A stretch of DNA of 52,931 nucleotides, from contig JAQXZK010000028.1 in the NCBI GenBank assembly GCA_029227175.1, forward strand, positions 1 to 52,931, read 5' to 3'. A program made the position numbers and the translations under genes. Position 1 is the stretch's first letter, and every line of letters begins with the position of its first letter. Source of the DNA: Bacteroidales bacterium (GTDB lineage Bacteria > Bacteroidota > Bacteroidia > Bacteroidales > Bacteroidaceae). The notes under the pieces are model-generated. The model saw only the letters and a program-made list of their open reading frames with translations. It did not search any database and had not been told where the DNA came from. Shown one piece after another: positions 17,579 to 26,340 of the stretch.

Positions 17579-19981
17579 ATGAAAAGCACTATTTGGATTG
17601 CTATTGCCCTAAGCTTATCGGCAACGATTCTTCCGGCTCGTGCACAGTCCCTATATACTCCCGTATTTAACCAACATCTCATTAGCGAAGAAGTTCTCGA
17701 CAAGAAATGGCCGTCATACTGGATTTCCGCCCCTTTCGAGAAGAAGGGAGAAATGCTTGTCAACCATTTCCGCAAACAAATTGAACTGAAGGAAGTGCCG
17801 GCAAGTTATGTCGTACATATCTCGGCCGACAATCAATATAAGCTCTACGTCAATGGCTGCTACGTCAGGACCGGTCCGGGACGATCAGATGAACGGAACT
17901 GGTTTTACGACACCGTCGACCTGGCACCCTTCCTGAAGAGTGGGAAGAATGTCGTAGCCGTACTGGTGTGGAACTTCGGAGAGAATCGAATGATTTCCCA
18001 ACACACCAGAGGCCATGCCGACCTTGTAATGCAGGGAAACAGCGCACAAGAGTCGGCCATTAACACCGACCAGACGTGGAAGGTTTATCCCGACAAGGCA
18101 TATACGGCTCTTACCGACTGGAAGATAAATGGATATTGTGCCATCGGAGCCACAGAGATGGTAAACATGAGCAAGTATCCACACGGATGGGAAAATCCGA
18201 CGTATAACGACGAGGGGTGGCAGACACCGGCATTGCACGAACGCGCTTCCTACAAAGGTGACCAAGATTATGTAGGCCACTGGCTTGTACCCTCTCCCAT
18301 TCCGGCCATGGAAATGAAGATGGAACGCCTGCAGCGCGTCCGTCTGCAAGAAGGCATAAGCCTGAATGAAGACTTCCTGCAAGGCGACCAAACGGTCAAG
18401 ATTCCGGCCAACACGAAAGCCCGCATCCTGCTTGACCAAAACTATCTCACAACCGGATATCTCACCCTGCAATTCAGCAAAGGTAAACAGGCCGTGATAA
18501 ATATTGGATACGCAGAAGGTCTGGTTGAAGAGAAAAACACATGGAAGAAAGGAAACAGAAACGAAATTGACGACAAATATTTCCAAGGATATGTAGACCG
18601 CATTATAGCCGACGGCGGAGAGAACCGTTCCTTCACCACCCTCTGGTGGCGAACTTGGAGATACCTCGAACTTCAGATTGAAACTAAAGATGAAGCACTC
18701 TTGCTGAATGACCTCTACGGTCACTTCTCTGCCTATCCCTTTGAACGCCTTGCCACATTTGACGCAGATGGCCGCAAGGAGCTTCAGGACATACTGGACA
18801 TGGGATGGCGTACGGCACGACTCTGTGCGCACGATACTTATATGGACTGTCCCTACTACGAACAACTGCAATATTTTGGAGACGCACGCATACAAACCAT
18901 GGTGACGATGTATAACACGGCCGACACCTGCATGGTGCGCCAGGCCATTGACAAAGGATACAACTCACTGATGCCCGAAGGTATCACGACCAGCCGATAT
19001 CCCTCCTCTCTGGAACAAGTCATTCCACCCTATTCATATAGTTGGATTGGAATTGCCTACGACTACTGGATGTTCAGGGGCGAAGATGACTACATACGCC
19101 GTCTGTTGCCATCCTTCCGCGGTGTCATGTCGTGGTTCGAGCAATACCTGAAGGATGACGGCAGTTTAAAGTTGATTCCATTCTGGTACTTTGGCGACTG
19201 GCCGGCCTCCTTCAAATACGGAGTACCGCCACGCGAGAAGAACGGCGGCTCGGCCTTCCAAGACCTGGAATTCCTGCTGGCGCTTCAAATGATGGTAAAG
19301 ATGGAGCTGGAACTTGGCTCTAAGCCGATGGCAGAGCATTATGCACACCTGGCAGAACGCACGAAGAACTACATTCGAAAAACATATTGGAACGAAGCCA
19401 AAGGACTCTATGCCGATACATATATGTTCTCATCATACTCTCAGCACGTCAATATCATGGCGATACTATCGGGTGTAGCAGAAGGCCAGGATGCCAAGAA
19501 ATTATGCGAAAAGATTCTCTTGGACAAGTCATTGACACAAGCCACCGTGTTCTATAGATATTATCTCTACGAAGCCATGGACAAGGCTGGACTGGGCGAT
19601 GAAATATTGGGCAATATCGTATTCCACACGCAAAACATGATGGCAGCCGGATTGACAACGATGGCCGAGATGCCAGAACCGTCACGCTCTGACTGTCATG
19701 CCTGGGGCTGCAGTCCCAACATCTATTTCTACAAGACGCTGCTTGGCATTCGAAGTGCAGCACCGGGATTCAAGAAGGTGCTGATAAGGCCGTGTCTGAA
19801 AGACATCAAAAAGGCATCCGGCTCCATTCCCCATCCCAACGGAATCATCTCCGTCGCATACAAGAACGGGAAAATGTTAGAGGCTAACATCACCCTTCCT
19901 GAAGGAATCACGGGAGACTTCATCTGGAAAGGACAGCGTTATCCCCTGCATGGAGGGGAGCAAATCCTGAAGCTCAGATAA
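17579..19981 (+). CDS. Secreted GH78-like alpha-L-rhamnosidase
   Basis: An 800-residue protein with a signal peptide (about residues 1-22, ending ARA-Q), beta-sandwich domains at the N-terminus and an alpha/alpha six-hairpin barrel from about residue 390. The barrel carries D423-C-P-Y-Y-E428 followed by G434-D435. This is the GH78 active-site signature (DCP-x-x-E...GD) with the general acid. It is likely an alpha-L-rhamnosidase, although related barrels also act on other sugars. The C-terminal beta-domain (about 715-800) is intact. It heads the run GH78, xylB, xylA, xylE and lyase, with a 54-nt gap to xylB, and may be induced by the same sugar signal. Confidence 0.85.
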   Translation: MKSTIWIAIALSLSATILPARAQSLYTPVFNQHLISEEVLDKKWPSYWISAPFEKKGEMLVNHFRKQIELKEVPASYVVHISADNQYKLYVNGCYVRTGPGRSDERNWFYDTVDLAPFLKSGKNVVAVLVWNFGENRMISQHTRGHADLVMQGNSAQESAINTDQTWKVYPDKAYTALTDWKINGYCAIGATEMVNMSKYPHGWENPTYNDEGWQTPALHERASYKGDQDYVGHWLVPSPIPAMEMKMERLQRVRLQEGISLNEDFLQGDQTVKIPANTKARILLDQNYLTTGYLTLQFSKGKQAVINIGYAEGLVEEKNTWKKGNRNEIDDKYFQGYVDRIIADGGENRSFTTLWWRTWRYLELQIETKDEALLLNDLYGHFSAYPFERLATFDADGRKELQDILDMGWRTARLCAHDTYMDCPYYEQLQYFGDARIQTMVTMYNTADTCMVRQAIDKGYNSLMPEGITTSRYPSSLEQVIPPYSYSWIGIAYDYWMFRGEDDYIRRLLPSFRGVMSWFEQYLKDDGSLKLIPFWYFGDWPASFKYGVPPREKNGGSAFQDLEFLLALQMMVKMELELGSKPMAEHYAHLAERTKNYIRKTYWNEAKGLYADTYMFSSYSQHVNIMAILSGVAEGQDAKKLCEKILLDKSLTQATVFYRYYLYEAMDKAGLGDEILGNIVFHTQNMMAAGLTTMAEMPEPSRSDCHAWGCSPNIYFYKTLLGIRSAAPGFKKVLIRPCLKDIKKASGSIPHPNGIISVAYKNGKMLEANITLPEGITGDFIWKGQRYPLHGGEQILKLR

Positions 19982-20035
19982 TCAGCAAGAAAGACCTAAA
20001 TCTTATATGATATAACCTTTAAATCTCTAACAAAC

Positions 20036-21520
20036 ATGTATTTATTAGGTTACGACATAGGCAGCAGTTCAGTAAAGGCATCACTCATCGATGCTGTGAG
20101 TGGGCAGTGTATATCATCTGCCTTCAATCCCAAAAGCGAAGCCGGGATTATCGCTGTGAGACAAGGATGGGCCGAACAAGACCCGGAAGACTGGTGGAGG
20201 TATCTCAAGCAATCAACAGCCGAAGTGCTGGCGCAATCACGGATTGACACGAACGACATCAAAGCAATCGGCATCAGTTACCAGATGCATGGACTGGTAT
20301 GTGTGGACAAACATAAGCAGGTATTGCGTCCCTCCATCATCTGGTGCGACTCACGCGCTGTGCCTTACGGAGAAAAAGCTTTTGAAGAATTAGGCAGTGA
20401 ACGATGTCTGAGTCATCTGCTCAATTCTCCCGGGAATTTCACAGCCAGCAAACTTGCCTGGGTAAAAGAAAACGAGCCCGAAGTCTTTGAACAGATAGAT
20501 AAAATCATGCTTCCGGGTGACTACATTGCCATGCGGTTAAGCGGCGATGTATGTACCACCGTCAGCGGACTATCGGAAGCCATGTTGTGGGATTTCAAGG
20601 AGAACAAGCTGGCCAACTTTCTGCTCGACTACTACGGAATCCCCACATTATTCATCCCCTCCATCCTCCCCACTTTTTCAGAGCAAGGCCGGGTGAGCAA
20701 AGCGGTCGCACGCGAATTAGGAATCAGTGCCGGCATACCCATCACCTACCGCGCCGGAGACCAGCCCAATAACGCTTTGTCGCTCAACGTGTTCAATCCC
20801 GGTGAAATTGCCTCAACAGCCGGCACGTCAGGAGTTGTATATGGCGTAAACGGCGAAGTGAACTATGACCCAAAAAGTCGGGTAAATACTTTTGCCCATG
20901 TGAATCATACCGACACACAAAACCGTTTGGGTGTACTCCTGTGCATCAACGGTACGGGCATCCTCAATTCCTGGATTAAGCGGAACATTGCACCCGAAGG
21001 TATCACCTATCCGGCAATGAACGAGATGGCGGCACGCATCACGATAGGCAGTGAGGGAATCTGTATGCTCCCGTTTGGAAACGGTGCAGAACGCATGTTG
21101 CAAAATAAGGAAACCGGCTGTTCTGTGCACGGCATAAACTTCAATACTCACTCCAAAGCCCATATCTTCAGAGCTGCCCAAGAAGGCATTGTATTTAGTT
21201 TTGCCTACGGTATGGAAATCATGCAGCAGATGGGCATGACGATGCACACCATTCACGCAGGACATGCCAATATGTTTCTCAGCCCCATCTTCCGGGATAC
21301 ACTGGCAGGAGTCAGCGGTGCAAGCATAGAGTTATACAACACGGACGGAGCCATTGGCGCAGCCCGGGGAGCCGGAATCGGTGCCGGCATTTACAAAAGC
21401 ACAGACGAGGCATTCGAGAAACTGGAACGAATAGCTGTAGTCGAACCCGACGAGCGGCTGAAACCTCAATACGAAGAGGCCTATCAGCGGTGGAAGTCTT
21501 TCCTACAACACACCTTATGA
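20036..21520 (+). CDS. xylB: Xylulokinase
   Basis: A 494-residue FGGY-family carbohydrate kinase that phosphorylates D-xylulose to xylulose 5-phosphate in the cytoplasm, feeding the pentose phosphate pathway. The N-terminal phosphate-binding loop GYDIGSSSVKASLID, the sugar-site block ISYQMHGLVCVD and the catalytic-base region YRAGDQPNNALSL are all visible. Assignment to xylulose rather than another ketose is supported by xylA 42 nt downstream and xylE beyond it. No truncation is evident. Confidence 0.95.
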   Translation: MYLLGYDIGSSSVKASLIDAVSGQCISSAFNPKSEAGIIAVRQGWAEQDPEDWWRYLKQSTAEVLAQSRIDTNDIKAIGISYQMHGLVCVDKHKQVLRPSIIWCDSRAVPYGEKAFEELGSERCLSHLLNSPGNFTASKLAWVKENEPEVFEQIDKIMLPGDYIAMRLSGDVCTTVSGLSEAMLWDFKENKLANFLLDYYGIPTLFIPSILPTFSEQGRVSKAVARELGISAGIPITYRAGDQPNNALSLNVFNPGEIASTAGTSGVVYGVNGEVNYDPKSRVNTFAHVNHTDTQNRLGVLLCINGTGILNSWIKRNIAPEGITYPAMNEMAARITIGSEGICMLPFGNGAERMLQNKETGCSVHGINFNTHSKAHIFRAAQEGIVFSFAYGMEIMQQMGMTMHTIHAGHANMFLSPIFRDTLAGVSGASIELYNTDGAIGAARGAGIGAGIYKSTDEAFEKLERIAVVEPDERLKPQYEEAYQRWKSFLQHTL

Positions 21521-21562
21521 AAACAAAAACAATTTATTCAACCCTATAAAAACCATACAATT

Positions 21563-22876
21563 ATGACAAAAGAATATTTTCCATCTGTTGGCAAAATCAA
21601 GTTTGAAGGTAAAGAAAGCAAGAATCCTTTTGCCTATCGCTACTATGACGAGAACAAGGTAATCATGGGCAAGACAATGGGTGAATGGCTCAAGTTTGCC
21701 ATGGCTTGGTGGCATACCCTCTGTGCAGAAGGCAGTGACCAGTTTGGCGGTGGCACGAAGACATTCCCTTGGAACGAATCATCCGACGTCATTCAGGCAG
21801 CCAAAGACAAGGCTGATGCAGGCTTTGAAATCATGCAGAAGCTGGGCATCAAATACTATTGCTTCCATGACGTGGACATTGTCGCTCCCGCCGAAGACGT
21901 AGAGACCTACGAGAAGAACCTGAAAGAAATCGTTGCTTACCTAAAGCAAAAACAGGAGGAAACCGGCATCAAACTCTTGTGGGGAACCGCCAACGTGTTC
22001 AGCCATAAAAGATACATGAACGGAGCTTCTACCAACCCGGATTTTGATGTCGTGGCACGTGCCATCGTACAGATAAAGAATGCCATCGATGCCACGATTG
22101 AATTAGGTGGTTCAAACTATGTGTTCTGGGGAGGACGAGAAGGCTACATGTCACTGCTGAACACAGACCAAAAACGCGAGAAAGAACACATGGCCATGAT
22201 GCTTAGCATGGCGCGAGACTATGCACGTTCCAAAGGATTTACCGGAACACTGCTCATCGAGCCAAAACCAATGGAGCCTACCAAGCACCAGTACGACGTC
22301 GACACAGAGACTGTTATTGGTTTCCTGAAGGCACATGGACTTGACAAGGACTTCAAAATTAACATTGAAGTGAACCACGCCACCTTGGCAGGCCATACCT
22401 TCGAACACGAACTGGCTTGTGCCGTTGACGCCGGCATGCTGGGTTCTATCGATGCAAACCGCGGAGACATGCAGAACGGTTGGGACACAGACCAGTTCCC
22501 GGTCGATAACTTCGAACTTGTTCAAGCCATGATGCAGATTATCCGTAACGGAGGATTCGGCAACGGAGGTACAAACTTCGATGCCAAGACACGACGCAAC
22601 TCCACCGATCTGGAAGATATCTTCATTGCACACATCTCGGCTATGGATGCCTTGGCACGTGCCTTGGAATGTGCTGCCGAGATTATCCAGCAATCACCTA
22701 TACCGCAGATGCTGGTCGAGAGATACTCCAGCTTCGACAGTGGCATAGGAAAGGATTTCGAAGACGGCAAGCTCACCCTCGAACAGGTCTACGAATATGG
22801 GAAGAGCATCGGAGAACCGGCCATGAGAAGCGGCAAACAGGAACTCTACGAAGCCATCATCAATATGTATTGCTAA
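21563..22876 (+). CDS. xylA: Xylose isomerase
   Basis: A 437-residue cytoplasmic enzyme that interconverts D-xylose and D-xylulose with two divalent metals, of the longer class II type. H102 and D105 lie in [10 protein letters not shown]233 and K235 lie in [16 protein letters not shown], and metal ligands follow in the [18 protein letters not shown] and [16 protein letters not shown] blocks. It is the most conserved gene of the operon. xylB precedes it and xylE starts 13 nt later, so the pathway from uptake to xylulose 5-phosphate is contiguous. Confidence 0.97.
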   Translation: MTKEYFPSVGKIKFEGKESKNPFAYRYYDENKVIMGKTMGEWLKFAMAWWHTLCAEGSDQFGGGTKTFPWNESSDVIQAAKDKADAGFEIMQKLGIKYYCFHDVDIVAPAEDVETYEKNLKEIVAYLKQKQEETGIKLLWGTANVFSHKRYMNGASTNPDFDVVARAIVQIKNAIDATIELGGSNYVFWGGREGYMSLLNTDQKREKEHMAMMLSMARDYARSKGFTGTLLIEPKPMEPTKHQYDVDTETVIGFLKAHGLDKDFKINIEVNHATLAGHTFEHELACAVDAGMLGSIDANRGDMQNGWDTDQFPVDNFELVQAMMQIIRNGGFGNGGTNFDAKTRRNSTDLEDIFIAHISAMDALARALECAAEIIQQSPIPQMLVERYSSFDSGIGKDFEDGKLTLEQVYEYGKSIGEPAMRSGKQELYEAIINMYC

Positions 22877-22889
22877 TCCCCGGCCCGAC

Positions 22890-24350
22890 ATGAAAGACAC
22901 ACAAGGGAATCGTACCTATCTGATTTCCGTCATATTGGTTGCCGTACTTGGAGGTCTCCTCTTTGGCTACGACACGGCAGTCATCAGTGGTGCAGACAAA
23001 AGTCTACAAGCATTCTTCTTAGGCTCCAAAGACTTCACCTACAACGACTTTTGGCACGGATTCACAAGCTCAAGCGCGCTCATTGGCTGCATCATCGGCT
23101 CCTCTATCTCCGGTTGGCTGGCCTCAAGTTTAGGGCGCAAGAGGTCGTTGTTCCTGGCCGGTATTCTGTTCTTTGTATCGGCATGGGGTTCCATGTTTCC
23201 CGAGTCAATGATACTGACCCAAGGTGAACCTGGCCTCATGCTGTTAGTGGTGTTCAATGTTTACCGTATCATTGGCGGAATCGGAGTCGGACTGGCTTCA
23301 GCCATCTGCCCCATGTATATCGGAGAAATTGCACCGAGCAATATCCGCGGCATGTTGGTCAGTTGGAATCAGTTTGCCATCATCTTCGGTCAGTTGGTCG
23401 TTTACTTTGTCAACTTCTTTATCCTGGGCGACCACATTGCACCGGTCATTGTCAGCATTGGGCAAGGCCTCAACGAAATCACCAACGGAGCAGAAGCAAA
23501 GTGGGCCATCGAAAGCGGCTGGCGATATATGTTTGGTTCAGAAATGGTTCCGGCCGGATTGTTCGCTGTCCTCATCTGTTTTGTACCCGAAACGCCACGT
23601 TATCTCGTCAGCATCGGCAAGGACCGACAAGCCAAGCAAATTCTCGAGACAATCAACGGAGCGGGGAAAGCCCAGGAGATTCTCCAGGACATCAAAGCAA
23701 CCATGCAGGTCAAAACCGAGCCGATACTCACCTACGGTATGCTCTGCATCTTCGTCGGAATCATGTTGTCCGTATTCCAGCAAGCGGTGGGAATCAACGC
23801 CGTGCTCTATTACGCTCCACGCATTTATGAGGCTATGGGGTTTGACAATCCCATGATGCTCACTGTGTTTAACGGCATCATCAACCTCGGATTCACTTGT
23901 GTGGCAATCTTCACCGTGGAGAAGTTAGGACGCAAGCCGCTGCTCATCACCGGTTCTTTGGGCATGGCAGTCGGAGCCATTGGTGTGGCCTGCACCTTCG
24001 GAAACGAGTCTCTGCAACTGCTCTGTATGATTTCCATCATGATTTATTCTGCCTGTTTTATGTTCTCATGGGGACCAATCTGCTGGGTACTCATTGCCGA
24101 GATTTTCCCCAACACCATCCGTGGCGGTGCAGTAGCTATCGCAGTGGCCTTCCAATGGATATTCAACTGGATTGTCTCCACTTCGTTTGTGCCGTTGTCG
24201 AGCAGTATGGGGTTCTGGGTGGTCTACAGCATGTATGGCATCATCTGTTTCCTGGCGGCCATATTCGTCTGGAGACTGGTACCTGAGACAAAAGGAAAGA
24301 CCTTAGAATATATGACACAACTTTGGAAAGACAAACTAGAACATAGTTAA
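22890..24350 (+). CDS. xylE: D-xylose:H+ symporter (MFS sugar porter)
   Basis: A 486-residue major facilitator with about 12 membrane helices, which brings xylose across the inner membrane with protons. Family signatures are GYDTAVISG in helix 1, the GRKRS loop between helices 2 and 3, VPETPRYL after helix 6 and the C-terminal VPETKGKTLEYM. The XylE branch is suggested by the position 13 nt after xylA and by the long loop after helix 1. A lyase gene starts 18 nt downstream, making an unusual end for a xylose operon. A different monosaccharide is possible but less likely. Confidence 0.93.
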   Translation: MKDTQGNRTYLISVILVAVLGGLLFGYDTAVISGADKSLQAFFLGSKDFTYNDFWHGFTSSSALIGCIIGSSISGWLASSLGRKRSLFLAGILFFVSAWGSMFPESMILTQGEPGLMLLVVFNVYRIIGGIGVGLASAICPMYIGEIAPSNIRGMLVSWNQFAIIFGQLVVYFVNFFILGDHIAPVIVSIGQGLNEITNGAEAKWAIESGWRYMFGSEMVPAGLFAVLICFVPETPRYLVSIGKDRQAKQILETINGAGKAQEILQDIKATMQVKTEPILTYGMLCIFVGIMLSVFQQAVGINAVLYYAPRIYEAMGFDNPMMLTVFNGIINLGFTCVAIFTVEKLGRKPLLITGSLGMAVGAIGVACTFGNESLQLLCMISIMIYSACFMFSWGPICWVLIAEIFPNTIRGGAVAIAVAFQWIFNWIVSTSFVPLSSSMGFWVVYSMYGIICFLAAIFVWRLVPETKGKTLEYMTQLWKDKLEHS

Positions 24351-24368
24351 CACTAAACAAAACGACTT

Positions 24369-25427
24369 ATGAAAAAATTTCTTACCACACTTATGTGCTT
24401 ATGCCTCGTTTGTGCCGGTGCTCTTGCACAAGGGATGCATCCGGACAGTCAAATCAACTATGTAAAGAAGCAAATCAAACAGAAAAACGAAACCATTGTA
24501 AAAGCATACGAGCAACTAAAACAAGCAGCAGACCAAGCGTTGGAAACTCCGACTCATGCCCTGAAGGACTTCAGCGTTCCGGGATTTTATATCAACCCAG
24601 ATGCCCATCGAAAAAACTCAAAGAGTCTGCAGACAGATGCGTTCAATGCCTATGCCTGCGCCCTCTGCTACCGCCTCAGCGGTGAAAAGAAATATGCCCA
24701 AAAAGCCTGCCGGATTATGGACGAGTGGGCCTATTTGAACGAACGCTTTTCCGAGTACGACGGTTCGCTGGTCATGGCTTACTCTGGTACAGGGCTGGTC
24801 AATGCCGCCCTGCTGATGAAGAACCAAAAGATTTGGAAAAAGGAAAGCAAGAAGCAATTTGGTCAGTGGGTCAGCCGAGTGTACAACAAGGCTGCCGACA
24901 GTATCCGCTATCGGGCCAACAACTGGGCCGACTGGGGGCGCTACGCCTCCGTACTCTCTGCCTCCTATCTGGGTGACAAGGCAGAAATCCTCAAAAATGC
25001 CGAACTGATTCGCTCGGACATTAAGCACAAGATTGCCAAAGACGGCTCCATGCCTGAAGAAACACGACGTGGAGCCAACGGTATTTGGTATACCTACTTC
25101 TCGTTAGCACCCATCACGGCGGCATCATGGATTATCTACAACGAATCGGGCATTAACCTTTTCCGCGAAGACTTTGACGGCATCAAATTCAAGATGGCCT
25201 TGGACTATCTGCTCTATTATTCGAACCATCCGGACGAGTGGCCACACTTCAAGAAGGTGAACAAGCCTCAGCCGGGTTACTGGCCTTATATGCTCTTTGA
25301 AGCCATGAAAGGTATCTATCACGAAGATGAGTATGCCACATTTACTCGGTCGCAACAGCCCATCATGTGCGACAAGCACCACTTTGCATGGACATTCCCG
25401 ACTTTGATGCCGCTCCAAATGAAATAA
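24369..25427 (+). CDS. Secreted alginate-lyase-fold polysaccharide lyase
   Basis: A 352-residue secreted protein with a signal peptide (about residues 1-20, ending ALA-Q) and an alpha/alpha-toroid of the alginate-lyase superfamily. Candidate active-site blocks are NNWADWGRYAS (about 180-190) and DGSMPEETRRG-x-x-GIWYT (about 220-240). The length and blocks fit PL5/PL38-like lyases that cleave uronic-acid polymers such as alginate or glucuronan. The exact family and substrate cannot be settled by eye. It is the last gene after xylE (18-nt gap), so its expression appears tied to xylose uptake. GH88 at 14901 could act on its unsaturated products. Confidence 0.75.
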   Translation: MKKFLTTLMCLCLVCAGALAQGMHPDSQINYVKKQIKQKNETIVKAYEQLKQAADQALETPTHALKDFSVPGFYINPDAHRKNSKSLQTDAFNAYACALCYRLSGEKKYAQKACRIMDEWAYLNERFSEYDGSLVMAYSGTGLVNAALLMKNQKIWKKESKKQFGQWVSRVYNKAADSIRYRANNWADWGRYASVLSASYLGDKAEILKNAELIRSDIKHKIAKDGSMPEETRRGANGIWYTYFSLAPITAASWIIYNESGINLFREDFDGIKFKMALDYLLYYSNHPDEWPHFKKVNKPQPGYWPYMLFEAMKGIYHEDEYATFTRSQQPIMCDKHHFAWTFPTLMPLQMK

Positions 25428-25578
25428 GTTAGAATGACATTCTCACCCTATTCAAAGCCATTAAAATGCCATTTGAACAACGTTTCAGCACTATGCGAAT
25501 CGGTTTGCCCGTTTATATGACGTAGCATGGTTATTTAAATTCGGACAAAAACATAATCTCTTTTTTGCAAATATAAAC

Positions 25579-26340
25579 ATGGCCAGAAAGATCTTTCTAT
25601 TTGTTTGGTGCTGTTGTTGCTTAATGGTCTCAGCACAGGAAATCAGATTCATGAGTTACAACGTACGCAACGCCAAGGGAATGGATGACCGGACAGACTT
25701 TGATCGCGTGGCGAGAGTCATCAAGGAAGCCTGTCCGGACGTCGTTGCCGTTCAGGAAATTGACAGTGTAACTCGACGATCAAACGGACTTTTCGTACTC
25801 GAAGAGATTGGCCACCGCACAGGCTATTCATGCAGTTATGCACCGGCCATTGACTACCAGGGAGGGAAATACGGCATAGGTATCCTCTTCAAGAAAAAAC
25901 CACAGTGCGTACACTACATATCACTCCCGGGCAGGGAGGAACGACGTGCGCTCTTAGTTGCCGAGTTCAAGAAGTATATTGTCTGTGTGGCCCATCTTTC
26001 GCTTACAGCCGAAGACCGAATGGCATCTCTGCCGCTCATACTTGAAGAAACCTCCAAGATAAACTCAGATAAACCCATATTCTTTGCCGGAGACTTCAAC
26101 GATGAACCCGATTCTGACTTCATCAACTCGCTGAAGCAGCATTTCGACATCTTGTCAGACATTGCTAAACCCACCTTTCCATCAGATAATCCGAACGTAA
26201 CCATCGACTATATATGCCATCTGAAGCGTACCGGTGAGCATGTAGCAGTCAAAGACTATCAAGTCATGGCAGAGAGAATGGCATCAGACCACCGACCCAT
26301 ACTCGCCACGCTGAACATAAACAACAAACACAATAAATAA
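25579..26340 (+). CDS. Secreted endonuclease/exonuclease/phosphatase-family protein
   Basis: A 253-residue protein of the EEP superfamily, which cleaves phosphodiester or phosphomonoester bonds with a metal. It has a hydrophobic, Cys-rich signal sequence (about residues 1-19, ending VSA-Q). The catalytic motifs are present in order: MSYNVRNAKG, AVQEIDSV, GDFNDEPDS and the C-terminal SDHRPIL. In this exported group the substrate could be a sphingolipid, a phosphoinositide-like compound or nucleic acid; sequence does not tell. The S9 peptidase ATG follows the TAA directly, so the two are translationally linked. Confidence 0.85.
   Translation: MARKIFLFVWCCCCLMVSAQEIRFMSYNVRNAKGMDDRTDFDRVARVIKEACPDVVAVQEIDSVTRRSNGLFVLEEIGHRTGYSCSYAPAIDYQGGKYGIGILFKKKPQCVHYISLPGREERRALLVAEFKKYIVCVAHLSLTAEDRMASLPLILEETSKINSDKPIFFAGDFNDEPDSDFINSLKQHFDILSDIAKPTFPSDNPNVTIDYICHLKRTGEHVAVKDYQVMAERMASDHRPILATLNINNKHNK

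Noticed and set aside
17885..18895. 336-codon minus-strand ORF
   Set aside because: It is antisense to the GH78-like gene and has no recognisable domain. The GH78 motif region lies on the plus strand.
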